From the NCBI GenBank assembly GCA_933822405.4, contig CAKOGP040001759.1, forward strand, positions 62,001 to 126,000: a stretch of DNA of 64,000 bases, written 5' to 3'. Below the pieces are notes generated by a model. The model was given only the letters and a program-made list of their open reading frames with translations. It was not told where the DNA came from and searched no databases. The DNA is from Cylindrotheca closterium. Lineage: Eukaryota > Bacillariophyta > Bacillariophyceae > Bacillariales > Bacillariaceae. Position numbers and translations under genes: made by a program. Position 1 is the stretch's first letter; the number at the start of each line of letters is the position of its first letter. Below, piece after piece: positions 19,801 through 29,355 of this stretch.

Positions 19801-20209
19801 CTATGAGCTTTTGTCCATTGCCAACGGCACCTCGGATTCAACAGACCGTGATTTTGTGATTTTGCTGCAAAAGAGAATCAAGAATATTCCGATCACAAAG
19901 TACGTTGTAGGTGATTTGTTCCATATGGTCAATCCGGCCAGGGAAGAAGGAGTTTACGCTTTGATCGACTCTATGGCAGACGAGCTGATGGCGGTAGCTC
20001 CAAATGATGAACAGGCCTTTGATGTTGTTTTGGCCCGTCAGACAGTTCCCGGTCTACGTCTGGATCAAGAGCTGGCCAAGCACTGCGACGAAAGTCGAGG
20101 AAAACGTGCTCGTCCTGGACTGTCAAGAACGGCCACGGAAGAAGGAGAAATTATGTTGAATCGATGGAAGAAGACCTGGAACAAGGTCAAGACACAACTC
20201 GAAGAGTAG
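16858..20209 (+). CDS. SEC6: Exocyst complex subunit Sec6 (EXOC3) homologue, two exons
   Basis: The exocyst tethers secretory vesicles to the plasma membrane. Exon 1 is 16858-18417 and exon 2 is 18497-20209. The intron 18418-18496 starts GTACGT and ends ATAG, phase 0. The product is 1090 residues, longer than the roughly 750 of animal and yeast Sec6 because of an N-terminal extension (residues 1-170, with Gly-rich and Glu-rich low complexity). The helical Sec6 body includes HVKNVWELGEEIRMRIQSG, the MRAFALKQIYSDF region and ALERIQGDIAVMREFFEE near the end. It is almost entirely alpha-helical, as expected of helical-bundle exocyst rods. The family call is by overall pattern; another CATCHR-family subunit is the alternative. 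Confidence 0.7.
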
Positions 20210-20293
20210 AGACACAACCTCGAAGTTTCAAAAGAGACTTATATTCTATAATGTAATCTAGTGTCGCCACACAATAAAAAATTGGTTTATTAG

Positions 20294-21051
20294 TTAGCTA
20301 CACATTCCTCCTTCCATTGGAACTGCGTTCGGAATGTATCCATAGTTTGTGACTTGGGATACTAAAACAACGAGGCCAACAAGGATTGCCAAAAAGGACA
20401 AGCCTTCAGCAGCTCCCAACAAACCAAAGGGGCCAGCAGGAAGACCACTTCCCTAAAGAATGCATGAATGGATCAATAAATGAAAAAAATTGGTTAGTAC
20501 AAAAGAGGTTATTGGCTTCACAAAAACTCCAACCCAAATCGAAGAAGAAATCATTATCATTGTCGTACCGTTCTAATTTTGGTCACCACAGAATAAGAAA
20601 AAATCCCGAGCATGCCCAGATACGAAAGACCTTCCACAAGACCAACCAAGCCGAATGGTCCGGCAGGAAGGCCGCATCCCGTGGTAAACAAGGTGTACTC
20701 GGAATAAAAGTTGACGAGTGATGCAAAGGTTCCCAAACCTCCCAACAAGAGTTGATCCGATGATGCAACAGTTTCACTTCTTGAAATATCGTTCTCCTCA
20801 TCATTGGCGTTTTTCAATATCACCAAGTGATCACTGGTGGATTGGAATGGAATTGGAGCATGATTGGTCAGAAACATAAGGTTTCTTCTTGAATCATGAT
20901 GATGATGATGATGCTTATGCTGATGGAGGTTACGACCAGTAAGACTATGGGCGCTTTTGGAAGGAATTGCAAATCTTGTTGGACTGGTTTGAAAGGAAAA
21001 GGCGCTGGTAGTTATCAATGCCAGAAGGACCCGAGTAATAGACGACATCAT
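20294..21051 (-). CDS. Plastid membrane protein with duplicated GLPAGPFGL motif, two exons
   Basis: Exon 1 is 21051-20569 and exon 2 is 20452-20294. The intron starts GTACGA and ends TTTAG, and the join preserves frame (213 residues). The N-terminus MMSSITRVLLALITTSAFSFQTSPTR is a signal peptide with the AF-type cleavage motif of diatom plastid import. A His-rich linker (about residue 45) follows. The mature part has two homologous units, each G-x-GLPAGPFGL-(V/L)-G followed by a hydrophobic helix, one at the end of exon 1 and one in exon 2. It is probably a thylakoid or envelope protein. The function is unknown to me. Confidence 0.75.
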
Positions 21052-21451
21052 GATGAGTAACACTATCCAGAATTTCGATCGTCATCACATTACAGATTTA
21101 GAGATATTCGTATCGTCTCCCGTGACTGCATCAGTCCTGAATCCTGAATACAAGTTCGGCCGTAGTTGGTTATCTCTGCTGACGTCACAAACTCCAACTC
21201 ATTGTGATGACGAAGAATGATGACTGATTTTCCAATATAAGTACGGAACGAGACCGTGATCTCCCAAGTCCTCACTTCGACGTCAGAAAAGCGAGAGAAA
21301 GTCCCAAACTTTTGATACACCGCTATATTACGGTATTTTATACACGATTGCTGGGATGTCAGCTGTCTTGTAAGTATATTATATATGTATCAACACCCCT
21401 TGTACCTTTGCAACCTTTTATCGTGTGAGTACATACTCCACCTCATAACCG
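21052..21451. other. Divergent intergenic region
   Basis: It lies between the plastid protein gene and the second cysteine-repeat gene, which are transcribed away from each other, so it carries both promoters. TGACGTCA-like boxes at about 21178 and 21280 resemble bZIP/CRE sites. No gene is supported. Confidence 0.45.
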
Positions 21452-22822
21452 ATGGTGGCAAGCCACGCCTTTGCAGTCATTCTTTGGCTGATGAATGTGA
21501 TGGCTGGTGGGGCATCAGACATTAGATTCAACGCGACTGACGACGATGATGAATTGAATCATCGTCGTGATCCCGATCTTCCTCAGTGGGATGCTTCTGA
21601 ACTGAATGATCTATGCGATGGGGCTGGGTATGCTATCTACGATCATGGTGTCTATACCAATGGTACTGCTTCTTGTGACGAACCAGAGAGCTACTGCTGT
21701 TATGCTGAGCCTGAGACGAACTTGATATATTCCGACAATGATGATGGTGATGATAACAACAATAACAATAGCACAAACAGCAACATGACGACAATCCAGA
21801 GCAATCCCTGTGATGGATTCACTGGCATAATATGTCACGGAACCGCGGAAAATAATATCAATTGCAAAGGTCAAGATGCCTGCACGAATTCTACGATAGG
21901 ATTAGTCAAAGCTGGCAGTTGCCAAGGGAAGGAAGCCTGCAAAGATGCCAACATTACTACATCCGTATCCACCAACAGCTGCATCGGCGAAAAGGCGTGT
22001 TCCGAAGCCAGTATTGGGGTTGTGGAAAGTTCTAGTTGCAAAGGTGCCACAGCCTGTCATCGATCCAGAATTGGAACCGTGACAGACAATTCTTGCTTGG
22101 CCGCCCGGGAAGCTTGCTTCGAAGGAACGATTGACTACGTCAGTCAAAGCAGCTGCCAACAATTCAAGAGCTGCAGTGCGTCCTTCCTGGGGACAATCTT
22201 GGGCTCGAGCTGTCGAGGAGATTATGCCTGCGGTGCCCAATATCTGGACCCCATAACAACCGTCTTGGATTATGTCGACGAATCCTCCTGTGTTGGGGCA
22301 CACGCATGTCACCGAGCTACGATTAAAGAAGCGGTTGGAGGAAGCTGTATTGGGGACTATCCGTGTGCGTCGTATTACGGATTGAGCACTCATATTGAGT
22401 CCGTCAGGAACCGAAGTTGTATAGGATATTACACTTGCATGGACGCCACTATGGAAATTGTCGAGGATCAATCTTGTGTCGGGAGGGATGCATGTCGACA
22501 GAGCATGATTGGAAATCTAACGAACCAGTCTTGCTTTGGAGATCGAAGCTGCCAACGGGCAATTATTACTTCTGCAAGTCAATCCTGCTTTGGCAATTCT
22601 ACCTGCCAGAATTTTTTCGTCAATGGGACCTTGTCCAATAGTTGCCAAGATCCTTGGATGTGCGCATCCCAAGGCCAGACAGGTGACTTTGAAGATGTTT
22701 GCAGAGGCTCTTTGGAAATACCATTTGGGCCACCGTGCAGTAGGAGTGCAAGCAGCGTGCGATATGGAAGGGCCTTTGTAATGATTATTGGAGTGTTTTC
22801 CTTGAAGCTCTTGTTTGGCTGA
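21452..22822 (+). CDS. Secreted/GPI-type cysteine-repeat surface protein, 456 aa
   Basis: Paralogue of the gene at 5458. A signal peptide (about residues 1-21) and an Asp/His-rich stretch lead to the shared block GAGYAIYDHGVYTNGTASC..PESYCC. An Asn-rich linker (about 94-115) follows, then about 14 repeats with SC-x-G-x-x-(A/S)-C and aliphatic steps, and a hydrophobic tail for GPI attachment. Sequons are abundant. Repeat number and linker differ from the paralogue, typical of surface proteins that evolve by repeat gain and loss. The Cys spacing within repeats is nearly invariant. Confidence 0.8.
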   Translation: MVASHAFAVILWLMNVMAGGASDIRFNATDDDDELNHRRDPDLPQWDASELNDLCDGAGYAIYDHGVYTNGTASCDEPESYCCYAEPETNLIYSDNDDGDDNNNNNSTNSNMTTIQSNPCDGFTGIICHGTAENNINCKGQDACTNSTIGLVKAGSCQGKEACKDANITTSVSTNSCIGEKACSEASIGVVESSSCKGATACHRSRIGTVTDNSCLAAREACFEGTIDYVSQSSCQQFKSCSASFLGTILGSSCRGDYACGAQYLDPITTVLDYVDESSCVGAHACHRATIKEAVGGSCIGDYPCASYYGLSTHIESVRNRSCIGYYTCMDATMEIVEDQSCVGRDACRQSMIGNLTNQSCFGDRSCQRAIITSASQSCFGNSTCQNFFVNGTLSNSCQDPWMCASQGQTGDFEDVCRGSLEIPFGPPCSRSASSVRYGRAFVMIIGVFSLKLLFG

Positions 22823-22861
22823 TTTTGATTTCCTGGATGAAGAACAAATGATACAGTTTTT

Positions 22862-24230
22862 CTACTGACACTCAGTAGAAGATTTCTTTTGGAACAAAAG
22901 CACCTTTAAGGATCTCTCGGGATCGGCATCGGGAAAGGAATCGGGATTCGGTAGGCGTTCCAAGAACTCTAGACTTGGAGCCTCCCCTTCTACTTGATTC
23001 TTCAACCAAGTCGAGTCAAGCGATGGAGCATTGAGGCAGAGTAGTACTTTACCATTGTCTTTCAAAAAGTCAGGGAGTCGGCGAAGAATTTTGCAATAGT
23101 CCTTAGAGGCAACAAAACTATTCCTCTGAAAACTAGGAGGGTCAACAATGATGGTATCGTAGGGACCTGTAAAAGGTGCATGGGGAGAAAATGGGGAGAC
23201 AAAATGGGGGTTAACAATATGCATGCATGCTGTATCAGAATAATATCCATCGCCAACAAAGATAATGACTGGAATTCTTCAGCATCCTTGCACCAACGAA
23301 TGAATGAATCATATGATCATACAATCATACAATCATTCAATTTTTAAATGAAAAAACAGACAGCAACTTACCAAGTTTCCGTAACTTTCCCCAAGTCTTG
23401 AAAATATTGTGCGTCAAGAATCGTGCCCCCTGTAGATTATTGAGATCGTGGTTTCGTTTTCCGTTCTTCATGGGCCCACCTGCCATGTCAATGTTGACGA
23501 CCTGTGCGGCTCCTCCTCCGCCAAGTGCCGCCACGGAAAAGCCACAGGTATAAGCAAACATGTTCAGTACATTCTGATCTTTGGTATTTTCTTGGACCCA
23601 CTTTCTTCCATTGGCCATGTCCAAAAAGATACCATTATTCTTGCCAGATGCTATTCCGACCAGGAATTTCATTCCATTTTCCGTCACAACATGTGGTTTG
23701 GGTACCCCTCCCGAAATGATTCTTGTTTCAGCCCCAGTGTCATTGCGAAACTGATATACCAGATTTATAACATTCTTGTTCATTTTGTCATTGTGGATGG
23801 ACATATTGGTAGGCTTTGGAATATTTGTCTTATCCGGCAGCATGTCATGGACGGAGAAAATGGTATCGTTGGACAATTGAATGTTGTGGCTGGTCAAGAG
23901 CCATACTGGAGGGAACCAATCTAGAGTAAGGTGCTCACAACCAGGATAACAGCCACCTCTTCCATGAAATACTCTCTTGGCATCCGTTTGATCCGCTGAA
24001 AAGTCTTGAATCTCTTGTTCCATGGGTTTCAGTGGAGTATTTTCAACTGGTGTGAGCATGCTGGAGTCAGCATCAGTATTCGTGGCATAATGTTTCGAGA
24101 AGGAAATTGGTCTACATCCTCTCGTATGGATATGTGTAGGCACAAAAGCATGACACCTATTCAGTGTGAGTATGTTGCCAAGCAATATGAGAAATCCAAG
24201 TCTTCTCATCATCATTGCCAAACAAAACAT
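22862..24230 (-). CDS. SAM-dependent methyltransferase, RlmI-like, plastid-directed, two exons
   Basis: Exon 1 is 24230-23372 and exon 2 is 23166-22862. The intron 23371-23167 starts GTAAGT and ends ACAG; the join gives KLRKLG then PYDTIIVDPPSFQ, 387 residues in all. The N-terminus MMRRLGFLILLGNILTLNRCHAFVPTH is a signal peptide plus AF motif (plastid import). FHGRGGCYPGCEHLTLDWFP is typical of the COG1092/PF10672 group. SAM motif I is VLNMFAYTCGFSVAALGGGA, and motif IV DPPSF is the target-base pocket seen in rRNA cytosine methyltransferases. Likely substrate is plastid rRNA; this is inferred from family only. The gene is divergent from the EF-hand gene, with 180 bp between starts. Confidence 0.8.
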
Positions 24231-24411
24231 TTTGGATTATGATTTTGATTTCAATGTGATGGATGATGAGTCGATCAAACTAGTCGATTTGGATTCACGA
24301 CGGAGCATGGACAGGCATCGACTCCAAGGAAGGCTCCACGCGGAGATGTGGACGTTTTTGATTTCACATCATCTTATTGCATCATCATTGAATCATCGAA
24401 ATAACATCACC

Positions 24412-25145
24412 ATGAAGTTTTCTATTTTCCACCAAGCTCTTTGTCTTCTATTTACTGCGTCTGTTGTTTTGGGACAGGGATACGTCGATCAGCAAGATTA
24501 CTACGGCGAAGATGATTACTATGGCCAAGAAGGCGACAGTCTGTATCATGATTATGCAGCCCATCAAGAAAAGAAGGCCCAAGGAGGCAACGGGTATGTT
24601 TGATTATTTGTTTTGAGTGAAGGAGTGATACAATCTGGCGCTTTTGTCACTTCTGTTGGTTCTATTTTGAAGCACTTGTTCTGACTTTTTCCCATTGTCT
24701 TTCTCATCTACTAATTTTCTGTCACAGTGGTGGTATGATGAAAACGGTTGCCTTTTGTGCCGGATCTTGGTTCTTGGGAGGAAAGATTCATTCTAAGCGA
24801 GCCGTCAAAAAGGCTGGTGCACAATTCCAAAAGGCTCAAAGAGAATTCTACCTAAAGTATGTCAAGGATGTCAACACCCTTCAGACTCAAAATGCTGAAC
24901 TCCAACAATACATGAGTGAGGTGATGAAGCAAAAATTGACAGAGGAGTTCTTGGCTGCCGATTTGAACAATGACAGACAGGTCACTCGAGCAGAGTTCGA
25001 GATGTACAAGAAGGAATACATAAAGAAGCATCCCGAGATGTCGAATGTTCAGTTTCCTGCCTTTGAAGAGTTTGATCCTGACCACAATGGAGTTATTAGT
25101 ATGCGTGAGCACGAATCGTACTACGAAAAGCACGGAATGATATAA
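24412..25145 (+). CDS. Secretory-pathway EF-hand protein, two exons, 199 aa
   Basis: Exon 1 is 24412-24593 and exon 2 is 24728-25145, with a GTATGT...CACAG intron. A signal peptide (about 1-20) precedes a Tyr/Asp/Gly-rich segment (DQQDYYGEDDYYGQEGD). Then come a hydrophobic GGMMKTVAFCAGSWFLGGKI stretch that may be a membrane segment and a coiled helix (about 85-135). Two EF-hand loops start at residues 139 (DLNNDRQVTRAE) and 177 (DPDHNGVISMRE), both with acidic residues at positions 1 and 12. It is a calcium-binding protein of the ER/Golgi lumen or surface. An in-frame upstream ATG at 24166 lacks a signal peptide and is not chosen. Confidence 0.75.
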
Positions 25146-25533
25146 AGAAGAAAGGATGACTGGGTTGGAAATAGAGTTGCCACTCCTATTACCTTAAATC
25201 CTTGTTGGGTGTATTACACAAGATGTTGTTCTGGTTATGCTTCTAGTACCACTACTCGACCAAGATCGAAAGATCCATTAGATAATGGGCAGAAGAAGAC
25301 ACTGATCAGCTGAGCACTGCATAGAATCTTCTAAGGCTATAGTATGAAGTCGATTTCTTCATTTCCATAAAGTGACATTTGTATTGTAATTGTAGCCATG
25401 GTAGCGTTTCACTAATTGGGCAGGGGCCATACGGACAGACATCATCATAATGATGACCGCATTGTTGACAATGTAAATGACAACAAAGATCGAGCGATGA
25501 TGTCAATATGATGAGACAGCAACATCAATCATA
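25146..25533. other. Intergenic
   Basis: No gene is seen. It is AT-rich with ATGATG simple sequence just before the start of the next gene. Confidence 0.5.
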
Positions 25534-26856
25534 ATGCAATCGAATGGAGAGCGGAGGTCTCTGGTGATCCGCCTCATCTTCTTTCTCACCTTGGCCTATG
25601 CAGTACAACATCAGTCAAAACTCTTGAAGTCGATTGGTGTGTTCCAAGAATCATCATCGCCCAATACTAACCAAGCTGAGGTTCCATGGAACCACAATGT
25701 TGATGGTGAGACCATCAAGACAGTCGAAAATTTTAAGAATGCTGCGAGAGAAGATACTGATTCGAAAGCACTCAATGGTGACGGAGAACCTGCTCGTCTT
25801 GAGAACAAACTCAAATCACTCGGCAACCAAGTCGTCACAACGATCACTGATGACGGCCAGCTTCTTACTACTACACCTCATCATCCACCATCACAGCAAC
25901 CACCATGCGCTCTGCTCTTTTTTGGCCTCATCAAGGACTTTGTTGAGTTGGCATTACCCGCTATTCGACGTCATATCCTACAACCCAATCCGCAATGCGA
26001 TGTCTTTTTGCACACGTACAATATCACAGTCACACGAATCAGTCGACGAAATCTGGAACAAGCGTTCACAGTCCAAACCGAAGAAGCTTATCATTTGACC
26101 AACCATGTGGCCTTTGATACGGAATGGACCTTTGAAGACGAACATGCCAAATTCTTGCGACGGACTAGACGATTGTATCATCGAGAATGGGGAGCATGTT
26201 GCAAATCTCATGATAACATGATCAAGCAATGGCACTCGATCAAGCGAGTTTGGGACCTTATGGTGGATCATGAAAAAGGCAAACTATTGAATATCAACAA
26301 TCAAGGATCGGAAACCAAAAAGCATGACTACTACTACGAACAGATTGGATTGTTCCGTTCCGACGTCTTTTACACGAGTCCCATTGATATTTTTGATTCC
26401 AACGCCACCTTGCCAAACTTTGCATCCTACAAAGGTTACAATGATCGTTTATTCTATGGTCAACGACAATATGCTCAAGTTTGGGCCGATCGATTTTCCT
26501 TTGCACCTATCTTTGAAAAACAGTACATGGTGTCCTCCATTACCCGTGGCAAGAAACGAGGCTACCATTCCGAATCGTTCTTGTTTCACTTGCTGAACCA
26601 TTACAAGGTACCAGTGGAGCTCCAGAACATTTGCGTCTGGAGGATACGAACGGGAGCACGTCTCACCGTAGAAGATTGTACCCGAGAGTCCAACTGGTTC
26701 TCCAAAGACGACATTTCCAAGTACCTGCCACGAGGCTACACAATACAAGTTGTGGAGGATGTCAAGAAACTTCGAAATGGAAAGAATAAGACCAGCAGCA
26801 GTCTATTGGGATTCCCACAACCTGATAACAACGGGAACGTCAATATTATTCCTTGA
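25534..26856 (+). CDS. Putative type II membrane glycosyltransferase, 440 aa
   Basis: A short basic N-terminus and one membrane anchor (about residues 10-27) are followed by a disordered stem (30-120) and a globular domain. The domain opens with CALLFFGLIKDFVELALPAIRRHIL, continues with N-x-x-CDVFLHTYN, and has IGLFRSDVFYTSPIDIFDS and KGYNDRLFYGQRQYA. This order (FFG.., CDVF.HTY, R-x-D-V) recurs in uncharacterised glycosyltransferase-like Golgi proteins of algae and plants. The donor, acceptor and family number are not clear to me. The neighbouring secretory genes fit a Golgi role. Confidence 0.6.
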   Translation: MQSNGERRSLVIRLIFFLTLAYAVQHQSKLLKSIGVFQESSSPNTNQAEVPWNHNVDGETIKTVENFKNAAREDTDSKALNGDGEPARLENKLKSLGNQVVTTITDDGQLLTTTPHHPPSQQPPCALLFFGLIKDFVELALPAIRRHILQPNPQCDVFLHTYNITVTRISRRNLEQAFTVQTEEAYHLTNHVAFDTEWTFEDEHAKFLRRTRRLYHREWGACCKSHDNMIKQWHSIKRVWDLMVDHEKGKLLNINNQGSETKKHDYYYEQIGLFRSDVFYTSPIDIFDSNATLPNFASYKGYNDRLFYGQRQYAQVWADRFSFAPIFEKQYMVSSITRGKKRGYHSESFLFHLLNHYKVPVELQNICVWRIRTGARLTVEDCTRESNWFSKDDISKYLPRGYTIQVVEDVKKLRNGKNKTSSSLLGFPQPDNNGNVNIIP

Positions 26857-27136
26857 CAAAATGGGAGCATGTGCGATGTGTAACATTGGCACTACTCTTA
26901 CATTCATTCACCTTGTGTGGCACTGAAATGGTTGGTTTTCAATTTCCATGTGTTTGGGCAGCCAGGATTCGAACCCACACACACGCACGATTTACGAGGT
27001 CGCGATTGCTTATTCTTTTTGCATTTCTTTTTTCGTCTTCCGAATTTGTGAGTCAAGAAATATATGAATCGTCAAGACCAAGATCAATCACACTTGTGCA
27101 ATTTCTATTCACAATGGAAAGAGCGCATACAAAACC

Positions 27137-27892
27137 ATGGTATCATCCACCACCACAAACAAAAAGAAGACACCTCCAAGGCTGAGTGCTGAGGATTACA
27201 TGATCCGCAGCAAGGCATTGGATTTACTCCAGACGGTGGACCATCAAATTGTGTATGAGAATGATTATGATGACGATGATGGTGACAATTCGGATTTCTC
27301 ATGGATTACGCCAGAAGAACAACCCATTTCTTATCAACATTCTTCAGCTGTACCCGTCATTGAACGAAAACAGCAGCAACGACATCCCGCTAGAATCATG
27401 GGAGCATCACAAGATCAATGGATTGATATTTTCGTGCCAGCCGTCAGTTGCATTTCCAATGCCTGCAAGTTGGGTGTCTCTAGCATGGTGAAGCAAACCA
27501 AGGATGGATTTCATGTCATTCAGAATGATCTTCGAGAAAGAAGACTGGATCGAGCAAATGTAAAGAAAAAGAAGGATCCGTCATCCCATCGACCACAGCG
27601 GAATATTAGACGAAATGATTCGTTTCATCGTCAACGAGCAGGATATCCCGAGATCCTAGAGACAAGGAGAGGCACTGCTGGTCAGCAGACAGCGGAACGC
27701 TATTCTGCCAGAGGATATGTAGAAGACGAAGATATTCTTTGTTACCATCCTGGTGAATGGAGGCCTCAAGGCTTGTTGTTTGTTCCAGGAGAAGACCTTC
27801 GGCAGCATCAATATGATGATGTCAGTCTTATGACGGCAGAGGATCACAATGACTCTACCAAGAAATGTTTAGGATTTTGTCCAGTAGTATAA
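27137..27892 (+). CDS. Unknown family with VSC(I/V)SNAC motif, 251 aa
   Basis: The start at the ATG at 27137 opens a single exon. The N-terminal helix MIRSKALDLLQTVD and the mid-protein block WIDIFVPAVSCISNACKLGVSSM (about residues 96-118) both have counterparts in the gene at 28260. An Asp-rich stretch (about 43-50) and a long basic region (130-190) are low complexity. The protein ends CLGFCPVV. There is no signal peptide. The two genes are convergent paralogues 367 bp apart. Function is unknown; the hydrophobic, cysteine-bearing block could be a membrane-associating helix. Confidence 0.65.
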   Translation: MVSSTTTNKKKTPPRLSAEDYMIRSKALDLLQTVDHQIVYENDYDDDDGDNSDFSWITPEEQPISYQHSSAVPVIERKQQQRHPARIMGASQDQWIDIFVPAVSCISNACKLGVSSMVKQTKDGFHVIQNDLRERRLDRANVKKKKDPSSHRPQRNIRRNDSFHRQRAGYPEILETRRGTAGQQTAERYSARGYVEDEDILCYHPGEWRPQGLLFVPGEDLRQHQYDDVSLMTAEDHNDSTKKCLGFCPVV

Positions 27893-28259
27893 TATAATAA
27901 TAATATATAATCTAGTAAAGTGTAAACTCTTTTTAAAAGTAACAACAAAAAATGACATGACTGCGAATACGCTCTCTAGCCTTCTCCATCGTTCTGCATC
28001 CGGTGATCTATTTGAGGACGAGTAACGCCAGCGTCAGTAAGGGACAGACGATGTGATTGCACGACAATGGGAGAAGGCGCCTACTCTAATATCTTCGTGA
28101 ATTGCAACACTAGGAATACCATCGTTTCGAATCCATGGTCAACTTCAATATACTGCCTGTTTTGTTGTAGTATATGTCATGCAGCAGTCCAAGGAGTATA
28201 CTTGTTGATGTGTTCATATTGATAACTAGCTCATCTTTAGCTTACAAGGATATCGTATC
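27893..28259. other. Convergent intergenic region
   Basis: This is the shared 3' region of two convergent paralogues. It opens with an AT-rich ATAATAATAATATATAAT run that may serve polyadenylation. No gene is seen. Confidence 0.5.
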
Positions 28260-28886
28260 CTAACAACTCAAAATATCAGCGTGTTCTCCAGTCTTTTGTC
28301 CTCCGGTTGTTCCAGCTGCACTAGTAGTCTCTGGAATGTCTGAATACTTGCTTCCCTGATAAGAAGGAATTCCCACAGAGTCAAAGTTTCCTTGCATATT
28401 ATTCGAATTGTTGGAAGTAGCAAATATTCGATCTTCTGCTTCTCGTGTCATCATGGAAACGCCTTGGGCAGCTTGTTGGGCAATCCCCGAAATGCCCACC
28501 CGGCAGGCATTGGACACACAGCTGACGACCGGCATTAACAAGTCCACCAGATCGTCGCCTCCTCCTCCTTGTGATGGACCGCTATAAGAAGATGGATACG
28601 AACGTCGATTTGCCTCTCGTTCCCGCTCCAAGGCTTCCGCATTGTTTTGATACGACTGAAAGGGAGCATTCCCACTCTCTCGACTACGAGCTTGTTGGGC
28701 ATACGAGACAGCATTCTCTTGCGGATCCACTTGTTGCAACAAATGGAGGGCCTTGTTGCGAATGTCAATGTCCGATTGATTATTTGGAGAAGGAGCGCCT
28801 AATTTCTCCTTTAGAGCACCCAACTTTGCATTCCGATTCGACCGCAGTTCCGAGAGTCGTCTCGAGGAGGAGCCTGTGGTTTCCAT
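28260..28886 (-). CDS. Unknown family with VSC(I/V)SNAC motif, 208 aa
   Basis: Paralogue of the gene at 27137: the helix IRNKALHLLQQVDPQ (about 42-56) and the block LVDLLMPVVSCVSNACRVGISGI (about 112-134) match. The rest is Ser/Gln/Asn-rich and diverged. It starts METTGSSSRRLSELRSNRNA and ends HADILSC, recalling the EDEDILCYH stretch of its partner. No signal peptide. Intact frame plus conserved blocks support a real gene of unknown role. Confidence 0.65.
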   Translation of the reverse strand: METTGSSSRRLSELRSNRNAKLGALKEKLGAPSPNNQSDIDIRNKALHLLQQVDPQENAVSYAQQARSRESGNAPFQSYQNNAEALEREREANRRSYPSSYSGPSQGGGGDDLVDLLMPVVSCVSNACRVGISGIAQQAAQGVSMMTREAEDRIFATSNNSNNMQGNFDSVGIPSYQGSKYSDIPETTSAAGTTGGQKTGEHADILSC

Positions 28887-29355
28887 GATTACTATTTTGC
28901 AGATTTATTATTACTAATAAAATAAAGTAAAATAAAATGTTGGAACAATGAATTTGACAGCAGTGATGATGTAGATAGAGCCAATGATGTGGAGTATGTG
29001 TATCAGGTGTCAACAGGATCGTAAGGGGCAATGGCAATGGTTGTCACTGAGAATAGTGTTCAACGAGAGGAAAGTCGTGTCAAGTCAACAGAGTATCGTA
29101 GATGGGAAGGCGTAGTCTGCGGCGTGTCGATGTCGTTAGTTCGTGGTTCCTGTAGACGTGTTGGCTTTAGTCGGAGGAATCAATCCAATCATTCAATCGA
29201 ATCACAGATTATTTGACTAACAGGACTTCCTGCCCGGTTTGAAAATCAATGACGAACGAGCGATGCATTTCAAAAAAGAAACAAAATGGACCAACGCAGC
29301 AACAGCAGTAGCAGCAACATATTGATTATTAGTCCACTGGATGATTTGAATATTT
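28887..29355. other. Divergent intergenic region
   Basis: It separates the minus-strand gene at 28260 from the plus-strand LRR gene, so it should hold both promoters. ATAAAATAAAGTAAAATAAA lies near 28918. No gene is supported. Confidence 0.5.

Noticed and set aside
26955..27030. tRNA-like GGGTTCGAATCC (B box) on the minus strand
   Set aside because: A T-loop-like sequence is present, but there is no A box, no D arm and no matching acceptor stem. Not a tRNA gene.
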